NCBI GenBank assembly: GCA_037178625.1
Contig: CM074140.1
Coordinates: 62,001 to 126,000 of the forward strand
Direction of reading: 5' to 3'
DNA length: 64,000 nt
DNA from: Skeletonema tropicum
Lineage: Eukaryota > Bacillariophyta > Thalassiosirophyceae > Thalassiosirales > Thalassiosiraceae
Each line of letters begins with the position of its first letter. The first letter of the stretch is position 1. The notes under the pieces were generated by a model. The model did no database searches, had not been told where the DNA came from, and saw only the letters and a list, made by a program, of their open reading frames with translations. Shown here in pieces: positions 18,547 to 28,139 of the stretch. The position numbers and the translations under genes are program-made.

Positions 18547-20008
18547 AAGAATTGAGTCCCAACTATGTGTCGCAGGAGCACTCTCACCTGGTTACAGCCG
18601 CTTCGGCGTTTAAGAGGAGTCCTTGACTCCTACGGGACATTTCCCGTCTTGCTGTCTGGAAAGCCATTCGGCAATAGAAAAGACCGTACAGTTGTACCGA
18701 AGCAGGTCCCTTTTAGTATCATAGATATCTAATCTGATTAACTTTGTCCAAGCTTCGACAAAGCTTAGAGTTATTGCGGAAATCTGACGAGCTCTATCTA
18801 GCATAGACGCCGTGGCCGCTCTGTATGTAACGTTTCTGTACGTGGGCTGTACATGGGTAGGAATCAGCTAGCCAGATTTTTTGTACATACTGTTCCATTG
18901 ATTTGAATTTGCAAGCACCTATTTTGTGCGACGCTTAACTTTTTTTCTCGTGGGAGTTTGACCTCCGTTATTTTTTTAAAACGCGCGTCAGTTCTTCCTC
19001 TGTGTTTTGATCTGACCGCCGTTTGTCTTTATGTGGGTAGCAAAAGTGCTAAGAGTCGCACAATTAAGCAACCTCCTCCAAATTGTTCCAACTTGAAGTT
19101 AAGTCATTCGAGTGTGGCTTCCGATAAAAAACCAGTACCGTTTCTTTGTGTACTAGTTCCTATGTACATGCGGTACTCACTTGCCATCAACCATCAAAAA
19201 TGGACCCAGACCATGGTGAAAAATGGCTTCCTACGACCCTCAATAACACAGTAACTAGAAGGATTTTGACCTTCCTTGCAGTGGTAATCTTCATCCCTTG
19301 GCCATTAGGATCTTATCGATATCTTACTTGCCACCATCAGCCTGATATTGAAAAAAAACTTGCAAGCTGAACTCAATAGTACGGTAGAGGGTTCCCCACC
19401 AAAGAGGCCTCATTCTCGCTTTTTGGTTAGTTCAAACTTTGGATAATGTGAGAATAGACTGGGGCAAATACATAAACTGTGGGGTGAAATTTGTGTTGAG
19501 CATAATTTTAACACCTTTTTCTACCACACTATAGTTTATATAATTATATCCCTTAGGATATTTTGTTTGCCGAGTCTTAATTGGGTTGGCGTTAGGGGGG
19601 CTTGCGCTCTTCGACTCCAAGAAGGTAGCAGCTGTTCGGCCCCTCAAATGGAAATATCCTGGATAATTTTTTTTCACTGTAGATTAAGTATTGTATTTTG
19701 TACTTCTGCCTGTCAAATCGAAAGATCCTGGATTCTTATTTTTCACTGCATTCTGCCTGTGTTGCTCCAGACCAATCATGATATTGTGTTATGCACTAAA
19801 ATGCTTGCTCGGCTCATAATTTTTACTTCGACATGGATGTTCTCGGCATGGATTTGATGCTCCCAAAGCCAAAGGAAGAACAGCAAGGAGCGAGTCAAGC
19901 TGCTGTTCCTCTGCACCAGTCATCTCATCGAAATGAGGTTCAGAACAATGTTGTGACTACTACCTTGCCTGTTGGACTATCCTTAGCTTCCAGAGAAGGA
20001 TTGGTGAG
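18547..20008. other. Insertion interior without a recognisable gene
   Basis: Only short frames. A frame at 19833-20078 (MDVLGMDLMLPKPKEEQQ) leads into the next frame by a shift and may be a broken upstream part of the same protein. Otherwise nothing is supported. Confidence 0.5.
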
Positions 20009-20758
20009 ATGCCTTCTGCTTTATTGTCGGCAGGTGGTGTCTCTCACTCTCCAGCTGGGATGTACTTCTCCTCTCTAGCTGGCGATCCTGTGCCGTCGGA
20101 TTTTGCACCCTCAGCGGTAGCTGGGCCGGTTGATTTAGTGAGGAGCGGGGACATTCACATCTTGGGAACGGGAACGACTGGCTCAGCTGTTAGCGACACT
20201 TCACTACCTGACTCATGTTGGGATGGATTAGAACAGTTTTGCCAGTTTCTTGTTTCTGATAGTTCATGGGTGTTGAATTCTGGAGATAGTTATGATGTAA
20301 GAGGTGAAGATAGTATACCTAGCTTCATCACTCTTCCGCGCACAGAAGAGGTCATTTGGCATCAAGGAGCAGGTTACATTTTTGATGAGCAACTTGCAAC
20401 TTTTTCTTATGCTGGTGGCGTTTACAGAGGGAAAGTGAATGAGAATGGGAGAGAATTTCGTGCAGCAAGAACAGAAGCACGAAAGCCAGGAGAAGCTTGC
20501 CCTGCATGCCGCCGCAGAGCGTGGTCGCCACCTCGCGTTGGGATCCATGAGAGGAGGCCTGCAAGAAATGGTCAATACTTATTGGGAGTCCTGACTACTT
20601 CAACTCTGATCGGAACTCAAGTTTGCGTCGAAGAAGAAGCGGTTTCTCCGGCAGTAGGGTTTTTGATGAGAACCGAACCCCGAGAGATTGGGCTTGATCA
20701 TCGAGAGAACTGGAGAGATCCGAACTCTAAGTTCGGTAGGGCTATCGATGATCACTAG
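20009..20758 (+). CDS. Unrecognised ORF inside the composite insertion
   Basis: A frame of 249 residues beginning MPSALLSAGGVSH. It has a mixed-charge centre (WHQGAGYIFDEQLATFSYAG), a basic segment with an isolated CPAC knuckle (GEACPACRRR), and a C-terminal half (RRPARNGQYLLG to RAIDDH) that is repeated as DNA at 22476-22821. I do not recognise a family. The knuckle and its setting could suit a transposon capsid-like or accessory protein, but that is speculation. The upstream frame at 19833 may be its broken N-terminus. Confidence 0.35.
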   Translation: MPSALLSAGGVSHSPAGMYFSSLAGDPVPSDFAPSAVAGPVDLVRSGDIHILGTGTTGSAVSDTSLPDSCWDGLEQFCQFLVSDSSWVLNSGDSYDVRGEDSIPSFITLPRTEEVIWHQGAGYIFDEQLATFSYAGGVYRGKVNENGREFRAARTEARKPGEACPACRRRAWSPPRVGIHERRPARNGQYLLGVLTTSTLIGTQVCVEEEAVSPAVGFLMRTEPREIGLDHRENWRDPNSKFGRAIDDH

Positions 20759-20853
20759 ATGATTTACGTGAGTTGCTTCCATAATTTATATGCGATTGCC
20801 TGGCCAGATTCTTTGGAAGCTGTAGAGAATATAGCGAAGAGAGAGTTTTTTTT
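20515..20853 (+). repeat. Repeat A, copy 1
   Basis: Begins CAGAGCGTGGTCGCCACCTC and ends in a T-run. It is nearly identical to 22476-22821, which carries an extra GAAGCG. Copy 1 overlaps the 3' third of the ORF at 20009. Confidence 0.85.
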
Positions 20854-22176
20854 TCTGTGCCACTCTCCGCTTTGTGCGGAGCAAGAAGGGGTGGGCAGGG
20901 GTCGTGTGATCAAGAGGGGTGGGCAGGATTATTGTCCTCAGGAGACTCCGCTGGCTGCTGGAATTTCATCAGTTTTGGCAGTGAAGGGACTTGACGCCCT
21001 CACATAGATTCATTATCACATCAGGATCTACGCCTCGAATGCAATGTGCCTACGGCTAGAAAATAGTTGGGTCGATTTCAGTAGTGTCTGTGACGGAGAC
21101 TCGCTTTAGAGATGGTAATCTACGCTCATCGAACCACCGACACGATGAGCCATCTCTGGTTTTCATGTAGACTTGTTGGAAGGAATGGACACACCTTGCT
21201 CAGGGATTGCTGACTATCATAATGCATCTCTGGAGGAATGGAACCATGTTGCGGGAAGGATGAAGATACTGAGGGGAGAGTCAGGTCGTTCATCATTCAC
21301 GGATCGATGATGTGTTAACAGTTTGAGAAGGTCTATCTCTCAAACATCGAAAATTGGGACCTGCATTAAAGACTTAGGCAAGGGGGAATACAGACAATAA
21401 CAGCAATGTCTTTATGCAGAAGGGGTAGGACGAAGTAGATCGTTTCTATCGCGGTGGAATCGGTAGTGTTGACAAATAGTTGGTTTGACGACAGCCAGCT
21501 ATTTGAGGTGAAACTCCGGGCCGGGATGAGCATTACGCCCCCTGGTTGCGGATCTCCTCGCGTGGAAAGTCGAGAAGGAAGTGGGGTTGGTCAAACAACC
21601 AAGATTGATTAACATTGAATCCAAGCCGACCTCAAGAGCCCGTTCCCTCCTCTGCAAGTTCGACGCTCAACGCTGCATGGGGGATAAATCTACGAAAGGG
21701 AGTTCTGGGGTTGTGCCACACTGTATCATGATGCCGAGCACTATGCCTCTCTTTGATGAGGTGTGGGTTTATCACCGCTCACTCATCTGCCAAAGCATGT
21801 GATACAGGGTACGACAATGGATGCAATAGTTGGATCTATGGTTAGTCTTGGCAACATGGGGGTTGATAGCATCCCAGTACTCACGATCACTAGGGAAGAG
21901 CCGTAGGTAATGGGAGAGACACCTTGTGTTTTTTTACCGAGGCTACTTTGCTGGTGGGGATGGCGTTTGAGTATTGTGACAGATGACAAGCTCAGCTTGA
22001 GAGGAAGATTGCTGAAATCATTCTCAACGGCTACCGAAGTGAGCATATGAAATCTGCGCGATCTATCAATCAAACGCTTTCGGAAGATGATAGTCCTAAG
22101 TCCCTTGGCCTGGAGGATGGAAAGGTTATCATCAGGACTTGGTCGTTATCTATTGTGCAGAGCAAGAAGGGGTGGA

Positions 22177-22476
22177 GGTGCCTGCCCTACGTCACGGTAC
22201 CCTGCGACATTGTTGGGCATGTTTGTTATAGAGACGTCTCCCTGTCTAATTCAGGCCAGGATGAGCAACGCGTCCCCCTGGTTATGAACTAACTATGACT
22301 ATGGCATGTTCGCAATGAGTTCGTGTGAGCTGGCAATACCAGCCATGTGGACTACTGGAGGTGGAGGTGTATTTGGGTGCGACCCTGACACACTTTTTGC
22401 CCTTCATACGATTGCATAATAACAGTAGTTAGGATTCCTTTTGACTATTTATGAAGCCTGAGGATTTTATGATCCC
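22177..22476 (+). repeat. Repeat B, copy 1
   Basis: Begins GGTGCCTGCCCTACGTCACG and ends TTTATGATCCCA. It is nearly identical to 22839-23133, which lacks one GGAGGT. It abuts repeat A copy 2 directly. The stretch from 20860 to 22176 holds no supported gene. Confidence 0.85.
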
Positions 22477-22821
22477 AGAGCGTGGTCGCCACCTCGCGTT
22501 GGGATCCATGAGAGGAGGCCTGCAAGAAATGGTCAATACTTATTGGGAGTCCTGACTACTTCAACTCTGATCGGAACTCAAGTTTGCGTCGAAGAAGAAG
22601 CGGAAGCGGTTTCTCCGGCAGTAGGGTTTTTGATGAGAACCGAACCCCGAGAGATTGGGCTTGATCATCGAGAGAACTGGAGAGATCCGAACTCCAAATT
22701 CGGTAGAGCTATCGATGATCACTAGATGATTTACGTGAGTTGCTTCCATAATTTGTATGCGATTGCCTGGCCAGATTCTTTGGAAGCTGTAGAGAATGTA
22801 GCGAAGAGAGAGTTTTTTTCT
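22476..22821 (+). repeat. Repeat A, copy 2
   Basis: A direct copy of 20515-20853 lying between the two B copies, giving the order B-A-B. Here the open frame of copy 1 lacks its upstream half. Confidence 0.85.
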
Positions 22822-22838
22822 CCCACCCACCCTCCCTT

Positions 22839-23133
22839 GGTGCCTGCCCTACGTCACGGTACCCTGCGACATTGTTGGGCATGTTTGTTGTAGAGACGTC
22901 TCCCTGTCTAATTCAGGCCAGGATGAGCAACGCGTCCCCCTGGTTATGAACTAACTATGACTATGGCATGTTCGCAATGAGTTCGTGTGAGCTGGCAATA
23001 CCAGCCATGTGGACTACTGGAGGTGTATTTGGGTGCGACCCTGACACACTTTTTGCCCTTCATACGATTGCATAATAACAGTAGTTAGGATTCCTTTTGA
23101 CTATTTATGAAGCCTGAGGATTTTATGATCCCA
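22839..23133 (+). repeat. Repeat B, copy 2
   Basis: A direct copy of 22177-22476. Its right end runs into the inverted ~45-bp motif (about 23145-23187) that also occurs at 3818 and 30690, immediately before the right boundary of the insertion. Confidence 0.85.
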
Positions 23134-23200
23134 CGCCAATATTTATGTAACAGAAATTTTAAAATACGATACGTCTGGTGGGCCCTTTTTTGTTCCACAA

Positions 23201-23226
23201 GTGGTGGTACCGGGTGATTACGTACT
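23201..23226. promoter_or_regulatory. Conserved upstream motif, copy 2
   Basis: GTGGTGGTACCGGGTGATTA followed by CGTACT. This is the displaced upstream motif of MYND-2, now about 5.5 kb from its gene because of the insertion. Confidence 0.5.
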
Positions 23227-23269
23227 TACGTGCATAAATTGCTAACAAAACGGCATGCAGGCTTGCAGC

Positions 23270-23830
23270 TATCCTTTCACAGTAGATGCAGATTTTTTAT
23301 TCCTCTTCGTTCACGCATGAGCATAGCTTGGACTCCAAAGAGATGCATTCATCGCCAACGAGTCGAGAATAAAACTAGTAATTGAGTTCTTAGGACTCAA
23401 ACGGCGACAAGTAAGGATGTTGCTAGCAATGGAGTTGGAGTTGAAGGAAAAGATTGGTAAGCAGTAGGCGTTATCTAGTAGATATGGCACAGCTCTGCTT
23501 GAAGAAGTATTGAACAAGCAAGGGCGTCTGCGCAAGGATTTCTGTTGAAGAATATTCATTGCCGTCGATTAAAACTAAAGAGTTGCCGAGGCTGAGGCCT
23601 GGCTGGGCTGGGCTTACGTGCTCACAATAGATAAAGGAAGTCGAACGTTTTACCATTGCGATGTTCAAAGACAAAGGGCAACACTGAAACGAAAGCAACT
23701 ACGACTACGAAGAGATATAATATGTGGAATTCGTCTGTGTTACATAAGAAGGGTCGCAATCTAGCATACAGCTGCGAAGTAGAATAAGTTGGTGTGCGAT
23801 AGCACTACAAGAAGCAAGTATCTTAGGGCG
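23270..23830. repeat. Unit block U, copy 1
   Basis: A non-coding block repeated at 24690-25240, 27030-27640 and 33590-34200. Shared phrases in order are AGAGATGCATTCA, AAGGATGTTGCT, GTTGAAGAATATTCA and AACTAAAG. No conserved frame is seen across copies, so it is duplicated flank, not a gene. Confidence 0.7.
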
Positions 23831-24120
23831 TTGGAATTTATCTCGTGTGTGCTGATGCAATTTCTATAATTATCGTGTAGTTATCATAGGATGTAGAAAT
23901 TGTATTGGATCTCGTGTTCATGCAACAACTTCTATAATTATCATGGAATCTTGATGTTTAACATAATGAGTGAATATTTGTCTATGCACACTAATACAGC
24001 ACTTGTCAAGAAGTTCAATATGGGGAATGATTTCCATGCTGCTGGAAAAATTCCATGTTTACATGAGTGCCTCCAGAGTAGATTCAATCATTCTCTTTTG
24101 TCTTGGCAGCCAGCAGCGCA

Positions 24121-24496
24121 TCATGCTTGTTTCTTGAATGCAGCTTTCTTCTCTGCAATATTGCCACAGGCCTTTCTGTGGTGTTTCCAGTCGGCCTTTT
24201 GGCATTCACTCGAACAGTAATTTGCTTCCCCGCATCGAGCGCAACAAAGCATCTTGCCGCGTTCTACCATCCTCCCAGGTTGGGTGCAGCTTGGGTTGAA
24301 ACACCAGCCCAACTTTTTCACGGACTTGACTTCTTTGCATTTCTTGTCCAAGCAATGACATGGAATACGCTTCCTGAAGCGCTTCAAGAGGAACTACCCG
24401 CCGCTGATTGGCCGCCGCTGTCTTGCTCTTCTCCTCTTGGGCGGCCTCTTTGGCCGCTTTCCGAGCCTTGCCTTTGGCCTTCTTCCTCGACGGCAT
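24121..24496 (-). pseudogene. MYND-3: internally deleted MYND gene
   Basis: The N-terminus MPSRKKAKGKARKAAKEAAQEE runs to about residue 36 (VVPLEA). It is then fused out of frame to the C-terminal KRIPCHCLDKKCKEVK and the MYND finger (CFNPSC, CARC, NYCSSEC, HRKAC). The ~100-codon middle domain present in MYND-2 is missing, and the junction near 24395 shifts the frame. The finger itself keeps all its ligands. The deletion shows the copy is not functional as a full protein. Confidence 0.85.
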
Positions 24497-24624
24497 TACT
24501 GGATGCTTAGACGAGGAGGAACAAATTACTTATCGTTTCACCTTGGGCCGGTCCGTTCTTAGCAGAATGATTTGGCGTCATCGTCGGCACGGCCTGCAGG
24601 CTTCCGCTTCTACAAATCCCAAAA

Positions 24625-24650
24625 GTGGTGGTACCGGGTGATTACGTACT
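24625..24650. promoter_or_regulatory. Conserved upstream motif, copy 3
   Basis: GTGGTGGTACCGGGTGATTA plus CGTACT, about 130 bp 5' of MYND-3 on its coding strand, preceded by the family phrase TGGCGTCAT. Confidence 0.5.
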
Positions 24651-24689
24651 ACGTACATAAATTGCTTGCTATCAAAGTTCGTGCAGTGC

Positions 24690-25240
24690 AGGTTGCTTCC
24701 TCTAGTTCACGCATGATATGAGGATAGCTTGGGCATCCAAAGAGACGTATTCATTGTCAACAAGTCGAGAGAAAATGTAGTAATTGAGTTCACGAGTATC
24801 AAGCAGCAACAAGAAGTAAGGATGTTGCTTGCAATGGAGTTTGGAGTTGACGGAGATAATTGGTAAGCAGTAGACGTTATCTAGTAGATATGGAACAGCT
24901 CTGCTTGAAGAAGAAGTCTTGAACAGGGCGATGGTGTCTGCGCAAGGATATCTGTTGAAGAATATTCATTGACGTCAGTAAAAACTAAAGAGTTGCCGAG
25001 GCTGAGGCCTGGGCTGGGCTCTCGTGCTGCACAAAAGATATATATGAATATGTACTTATGAAGTCGATCATATTTAGCGTTGAAAAGTTCAAAGGCAAAT
25101 GGCAACACTGAAACTAAAGCAATGACGAAGAGATAAATATGGATTTTGCCTGAGTGTCGCAATCGCAATCAGCATACAGCTGCAAGTACAATCAGCTGGT
25201 GTGCGGTGTCACTTCAAGAAGTAATTTGTTACTGCTCCAT
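24690..25240. repeat. Unit block U, copy 2
   Basis: A direct copy of 23270-23830 with small indels. Units 2 and 3 are therefore tandem, with the order tail, MYND, motif, U. No gene. Confidence 0.7.
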
Positions 25241-25582
25241 AATACTGTACTATCATACGCTAATTTGGACTTTTGCAAGGGTTATGAATTCAAAGATACT
25301 CATTTTACTTCTAGTTGGACTGTCTAATCAGGTTATTCTAGGACGTGGAATACTTGGAACTTATCTGGTGCGTGTTCATGCAACAATTTCTATAATTATC
25401 ATGGTATCCTAATGTTCAACAAAATGAGTAAATATTTGTCTATGCACACTAATACAGCCATTGTCAAGTTCAATATGGAGAATGAGTTTCGATGATCTGC
25501 TGGGAAACATTCCATATTATTTACATGACGGCCTCCAGAGTAGATACAATCATTCTCTTTCGCCTTGGCAGCCAGCGGCACA

Positions 25583-26338
25583 TTAAGATTGTTTCTTGAA
25601 TGCATCTTTTCTTCCGCAATATCGCCACAGTACTCTGTGTGTCATTTCCAGTCGGCCTTTTGACATCCAATCGAACAGTAGTTTGCCTCGCCGCATCGAG
25701 TGCAACAGAACATCTTGCCGCGTTCTGCCTTCCTTCCATGTAGAGTGCAGCTTGAGTTGTAGCAATAGCCCATCTTCTTCACGGACTTGACTTCTTTGTA
25801 TTTCTCGTCCAAGCAATGACATGGAATACGCTTCCTGAAAAACTTGACGAGCGTATGTTCATCAGCTTCATCCAATTCAAATACCTTCGTCCAACTAAAA
25901 GCAGCTTTAGATTTTTCCATATCGACTGCAATCAATTCCTCAAAGTAGCAGGCCAATATAGCATACCGTTCAGCAACGAAATTATCGTCTCCTCGAAGAA
26001 ATGACTTCATTCATCTTGGAATTGGAAGAACGCACTTCGGCAAATTTTTGTCCCGCTGTTGCCATGTCGGCTGCTTTGAACGCATCCAACGCGCTAGTTT
26101 GTGAAATGAATGTTGAACAAAAAGTGTGGATAAATTCTTTGCAAATGGGTGATAATTTATCTAACCCATGGCGGCACTCTTGAGATGTGGGATTGATTCC
26201 CAGCCGTTGCAACTGCGTTTCAAGAGAAACTACCTGCCGCTGATTGGCTGCCGCTACCGCTGCCTTGTTCTGCTCCTCTTGGGCGGCCTCTTTGGCCGCC
26301 TTCCGCGCCTTGCTTTTGGCCTTCTTCCTCGACGGCAT
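25583..26338 (-). pseudogene. MYND-4: MYND gene with deletion, nonsense and frameshift
   Basis: The N-terminal 118 codons (MPSRKKAKSKARKAAKEAA to SSNSKMNEVISS) are in one frame. A small deletion near 25995-26010 removes the ILVSVGT segment and shifts the frame. The second part (ACYFEELIAVDMEKSK, KRIPCHCLDEKYKEVK, CYNSSC, CTRC, NYCSIGC) ends at a TGA replacing the CGA of DWKRH, at 25642. A further one-base loss puts the last residues (AFKKQS) in another frame. Three lesions make this a clear pseudogene, although the MYND cysteines before the stop are conserved. Confidence 0.87.
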
Positions 26339-26453
26339 TAGCAGCTGTCATCTGTAGAGAAGATGGGACAGTGACACCTACGAGACCGTTTTAGCAGAAT
26401 AATTTGGCGTCATTGTGCGTTGTGCGGGCAGAAGATTATGTTTTTTTCCAAAA

Positions 26454-26479
26454 GTGGTAGTACCGGTTGATTACGTACA
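26454..26479. promoter_or_regulatory. Conserved upstream motif, copy 4
   Basis: GTGGTAGTACCGGTTGATTA then CGTACA, 115 bp 5' of MYND-4; slightly diverged from the consensus. A MITE lies just beyond it. Confidence 0.45.
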
Positions 26480-26512
26480 ATACTTACATAGAGGCATGCC
26501 CGCCAGTGCATA

Positions 26513-26992
26513 AGCCTGACCCGCCAAAACACGTGGGCGAACAAAACCATTTTTTCATATTCACACACCTCCACCATGGTAAATTGGCCGTAGGGAGGTC
26601 GATAGGCTGACAAATTTACTCTACTTTATGCCCAAAACGATGCTAATAGCATCGTTTTAGTCTATATCTCAGGAGATGAATCCTAGTCAGGATAGTTTGG
26701 GTTGCATCAGCCCCCCAAGAAACAGTGGTTCCATTCTAAGCTAGAGTTTGTTAGCCAAATTTGTCTAGTAAATACTATGGGTAAACAAAAATGCATATCT
26801 CAGCGAGAAAATGAGATATTTGTACGTTTCCTTTGTATACAATATTCGCATTAATACACTCTAAAGGACTGTATCATTGGTTATGTCTATCTTGTCTATA
26901 TCTGAAATAAAATTCGGGGCTAGTTAGCAGGCCGCCATGGTGGAGGTGTCAAAAAATGGTTGCGTGCGTCCAGGGCGCGCGTAAGACAGGCT
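26513..26992. mobile_element. Mariner-like MITE, copy 1 (TA target site)
   Basis: The ends are AGCCTGAC... and its imperfect inverse ...GACAGGCT, each flanked by TA. The imperfect inverted repeats extend about 60 bp and share CCATTTTTT and CACCTCCACCATGG. The 480-bp element is non-coding and has an internal hairpin (AAACGATGCTAATAGCATCGTTT split around its centre) near 26636-26660. A closely similar element lies inverted at 62959-63432. A TA target and non-coding body suggest a Tc1/mariner-type MITE. It is inserted between the MYND-4 upstream motif and block U. Confidence 0.75.
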
Positions 26993-27029
26993 TACGGAAT
27001 TCAACATCGAGGGGTTCCCGTGATGTAGG

Positions 27030-27846
27030 CTTGTTTTCTCTTGTGTATTGTATGTAGTCGTCGTAGTTGGACATCCACAGAGATGCATTCATTGTCAACA
27101 AGAGTGGAGAAACATAGTAATCGAGATCAGAAGCAAAATTATTTAGACCAAACCGTGACAAGTATGGTAAGGATGTTGCTTGCAATGGAGTTGAAGTTGA
27201 CGGAGATACATAGTTGGAATTCAGCAGGGGGACCAACGTATTATATTAGAGACTCTCCATGGAACAGCTTTGCTTCAAGAAGCAAGTATTGTGAAGCAGG
27301 TGACAATAACTGAGCAAGGATATGAATATGATATCTGTTGAAGAATATTCACTGACGTTGGTTAAAACTAAAGGCTTGCTAAGGCTGATGCCTGGGCTGG
27401 GCTCTCGTCTGCACAAAAGTAGGAGAAGTCAACCCTGCGTCGACAAAAATAAAAGACAAAGGGCAGAAAAAAAAACGTAGGGAATCATGAATCCAATAAA
27501 TACATACTGGAATTTGCCTGCATTACAACTAACTGGAGGATTGCAATGATTTAGCATGCAGCTGCGCAAGGATGATGAGTAGGAATCACGTTGTGTAGCT
27601 ACAAGCAGTAAGAAGACGCCATTTGAAGGTCCATAGTACTATTGCTATTTATGCACCAGTGCTCTAAATTTTTGTTTGATTGCTTTTGCAAGTTACAGGA
27701 AGTAGTGCAATACACAGTTTGTGCTTGGAGCTTATGCAAGAAGTTCGACAAGGTCCTCTCACATTTTGGATTCGCCTCTACACATACATAGAGTAAGTAC
27801 CGGCCAAACCAGTTCATCTCGATGAGATTGTCGCAGCGTGACAAGC
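27030..27846. repeat. Unit blocks U (copy 3) and V (copy 1)
   Basis: Block U to about 27640 is followed by block V (AGTTACA..AAGTA.T.CAAT; CTTGGAGCTT; CACA.TTTGGATTCGCC). V recurs after U copy 4 at 34240-34350. V ends with GTTCATCTCGATGAG..TGTCGCAGCG, which matches 6704-6730 just before ZnF-1. No gene. Confidence 0.65.
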
Positions 27847-28139
27847 CCAGCTACCGCGATGAAAAAATCGCACCAATGAAAAAATCGCACCAAAAATATT
27901 TTGCTAGCTTTCTACGCACAAAACACACATTGACTGAAACTAGCGCCTCACTACACTCAACATCGACCCTCTACCTACCTGCACCGACCATAAGTTGATA
28001 GTACATGTTATTACCTTTCGATTAAGCCTCTGGGAGTCATCATATGTACCATACTTGCATTACAGTTGCTGCATAGGTGCTCATATACGCATGCGTCATA
28101 CATAGAATCACTACTTTTACTAGGTGAAATAGTCCATTT

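Larger units (their letters stand above)
17866..23184. mobile_element. ~5.3 kb composite insertion with 12-bp direct repeats
   Basis: The unit consensus upstream of the MYND genes is split here. The left part stops at CTTTTTTGTTCC (17854-17865). The right part resumes with the same CTTTTTTGTTCC (23185-23196) followed by the expected GTGGTGGTACCGGG motif. The 12-bp direct repeat fits a target-site duplication. The insert contains a Ulp1-like fragment, unrecognised frames and duplicated A/B blocks. I find no terminal inverted repeats, so its class is unknown; variable-length TSDs fit retroposition best. Confidence 0.55.

Noticed and set aside
17866..23184. Reading the composite insertion as an LTR retrotransposon
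   Set aside because: Direct repeats A and B are not at the ends, no primer-binding site or polypurine tract is seen, and no reverse transcriptase or integrase is present.
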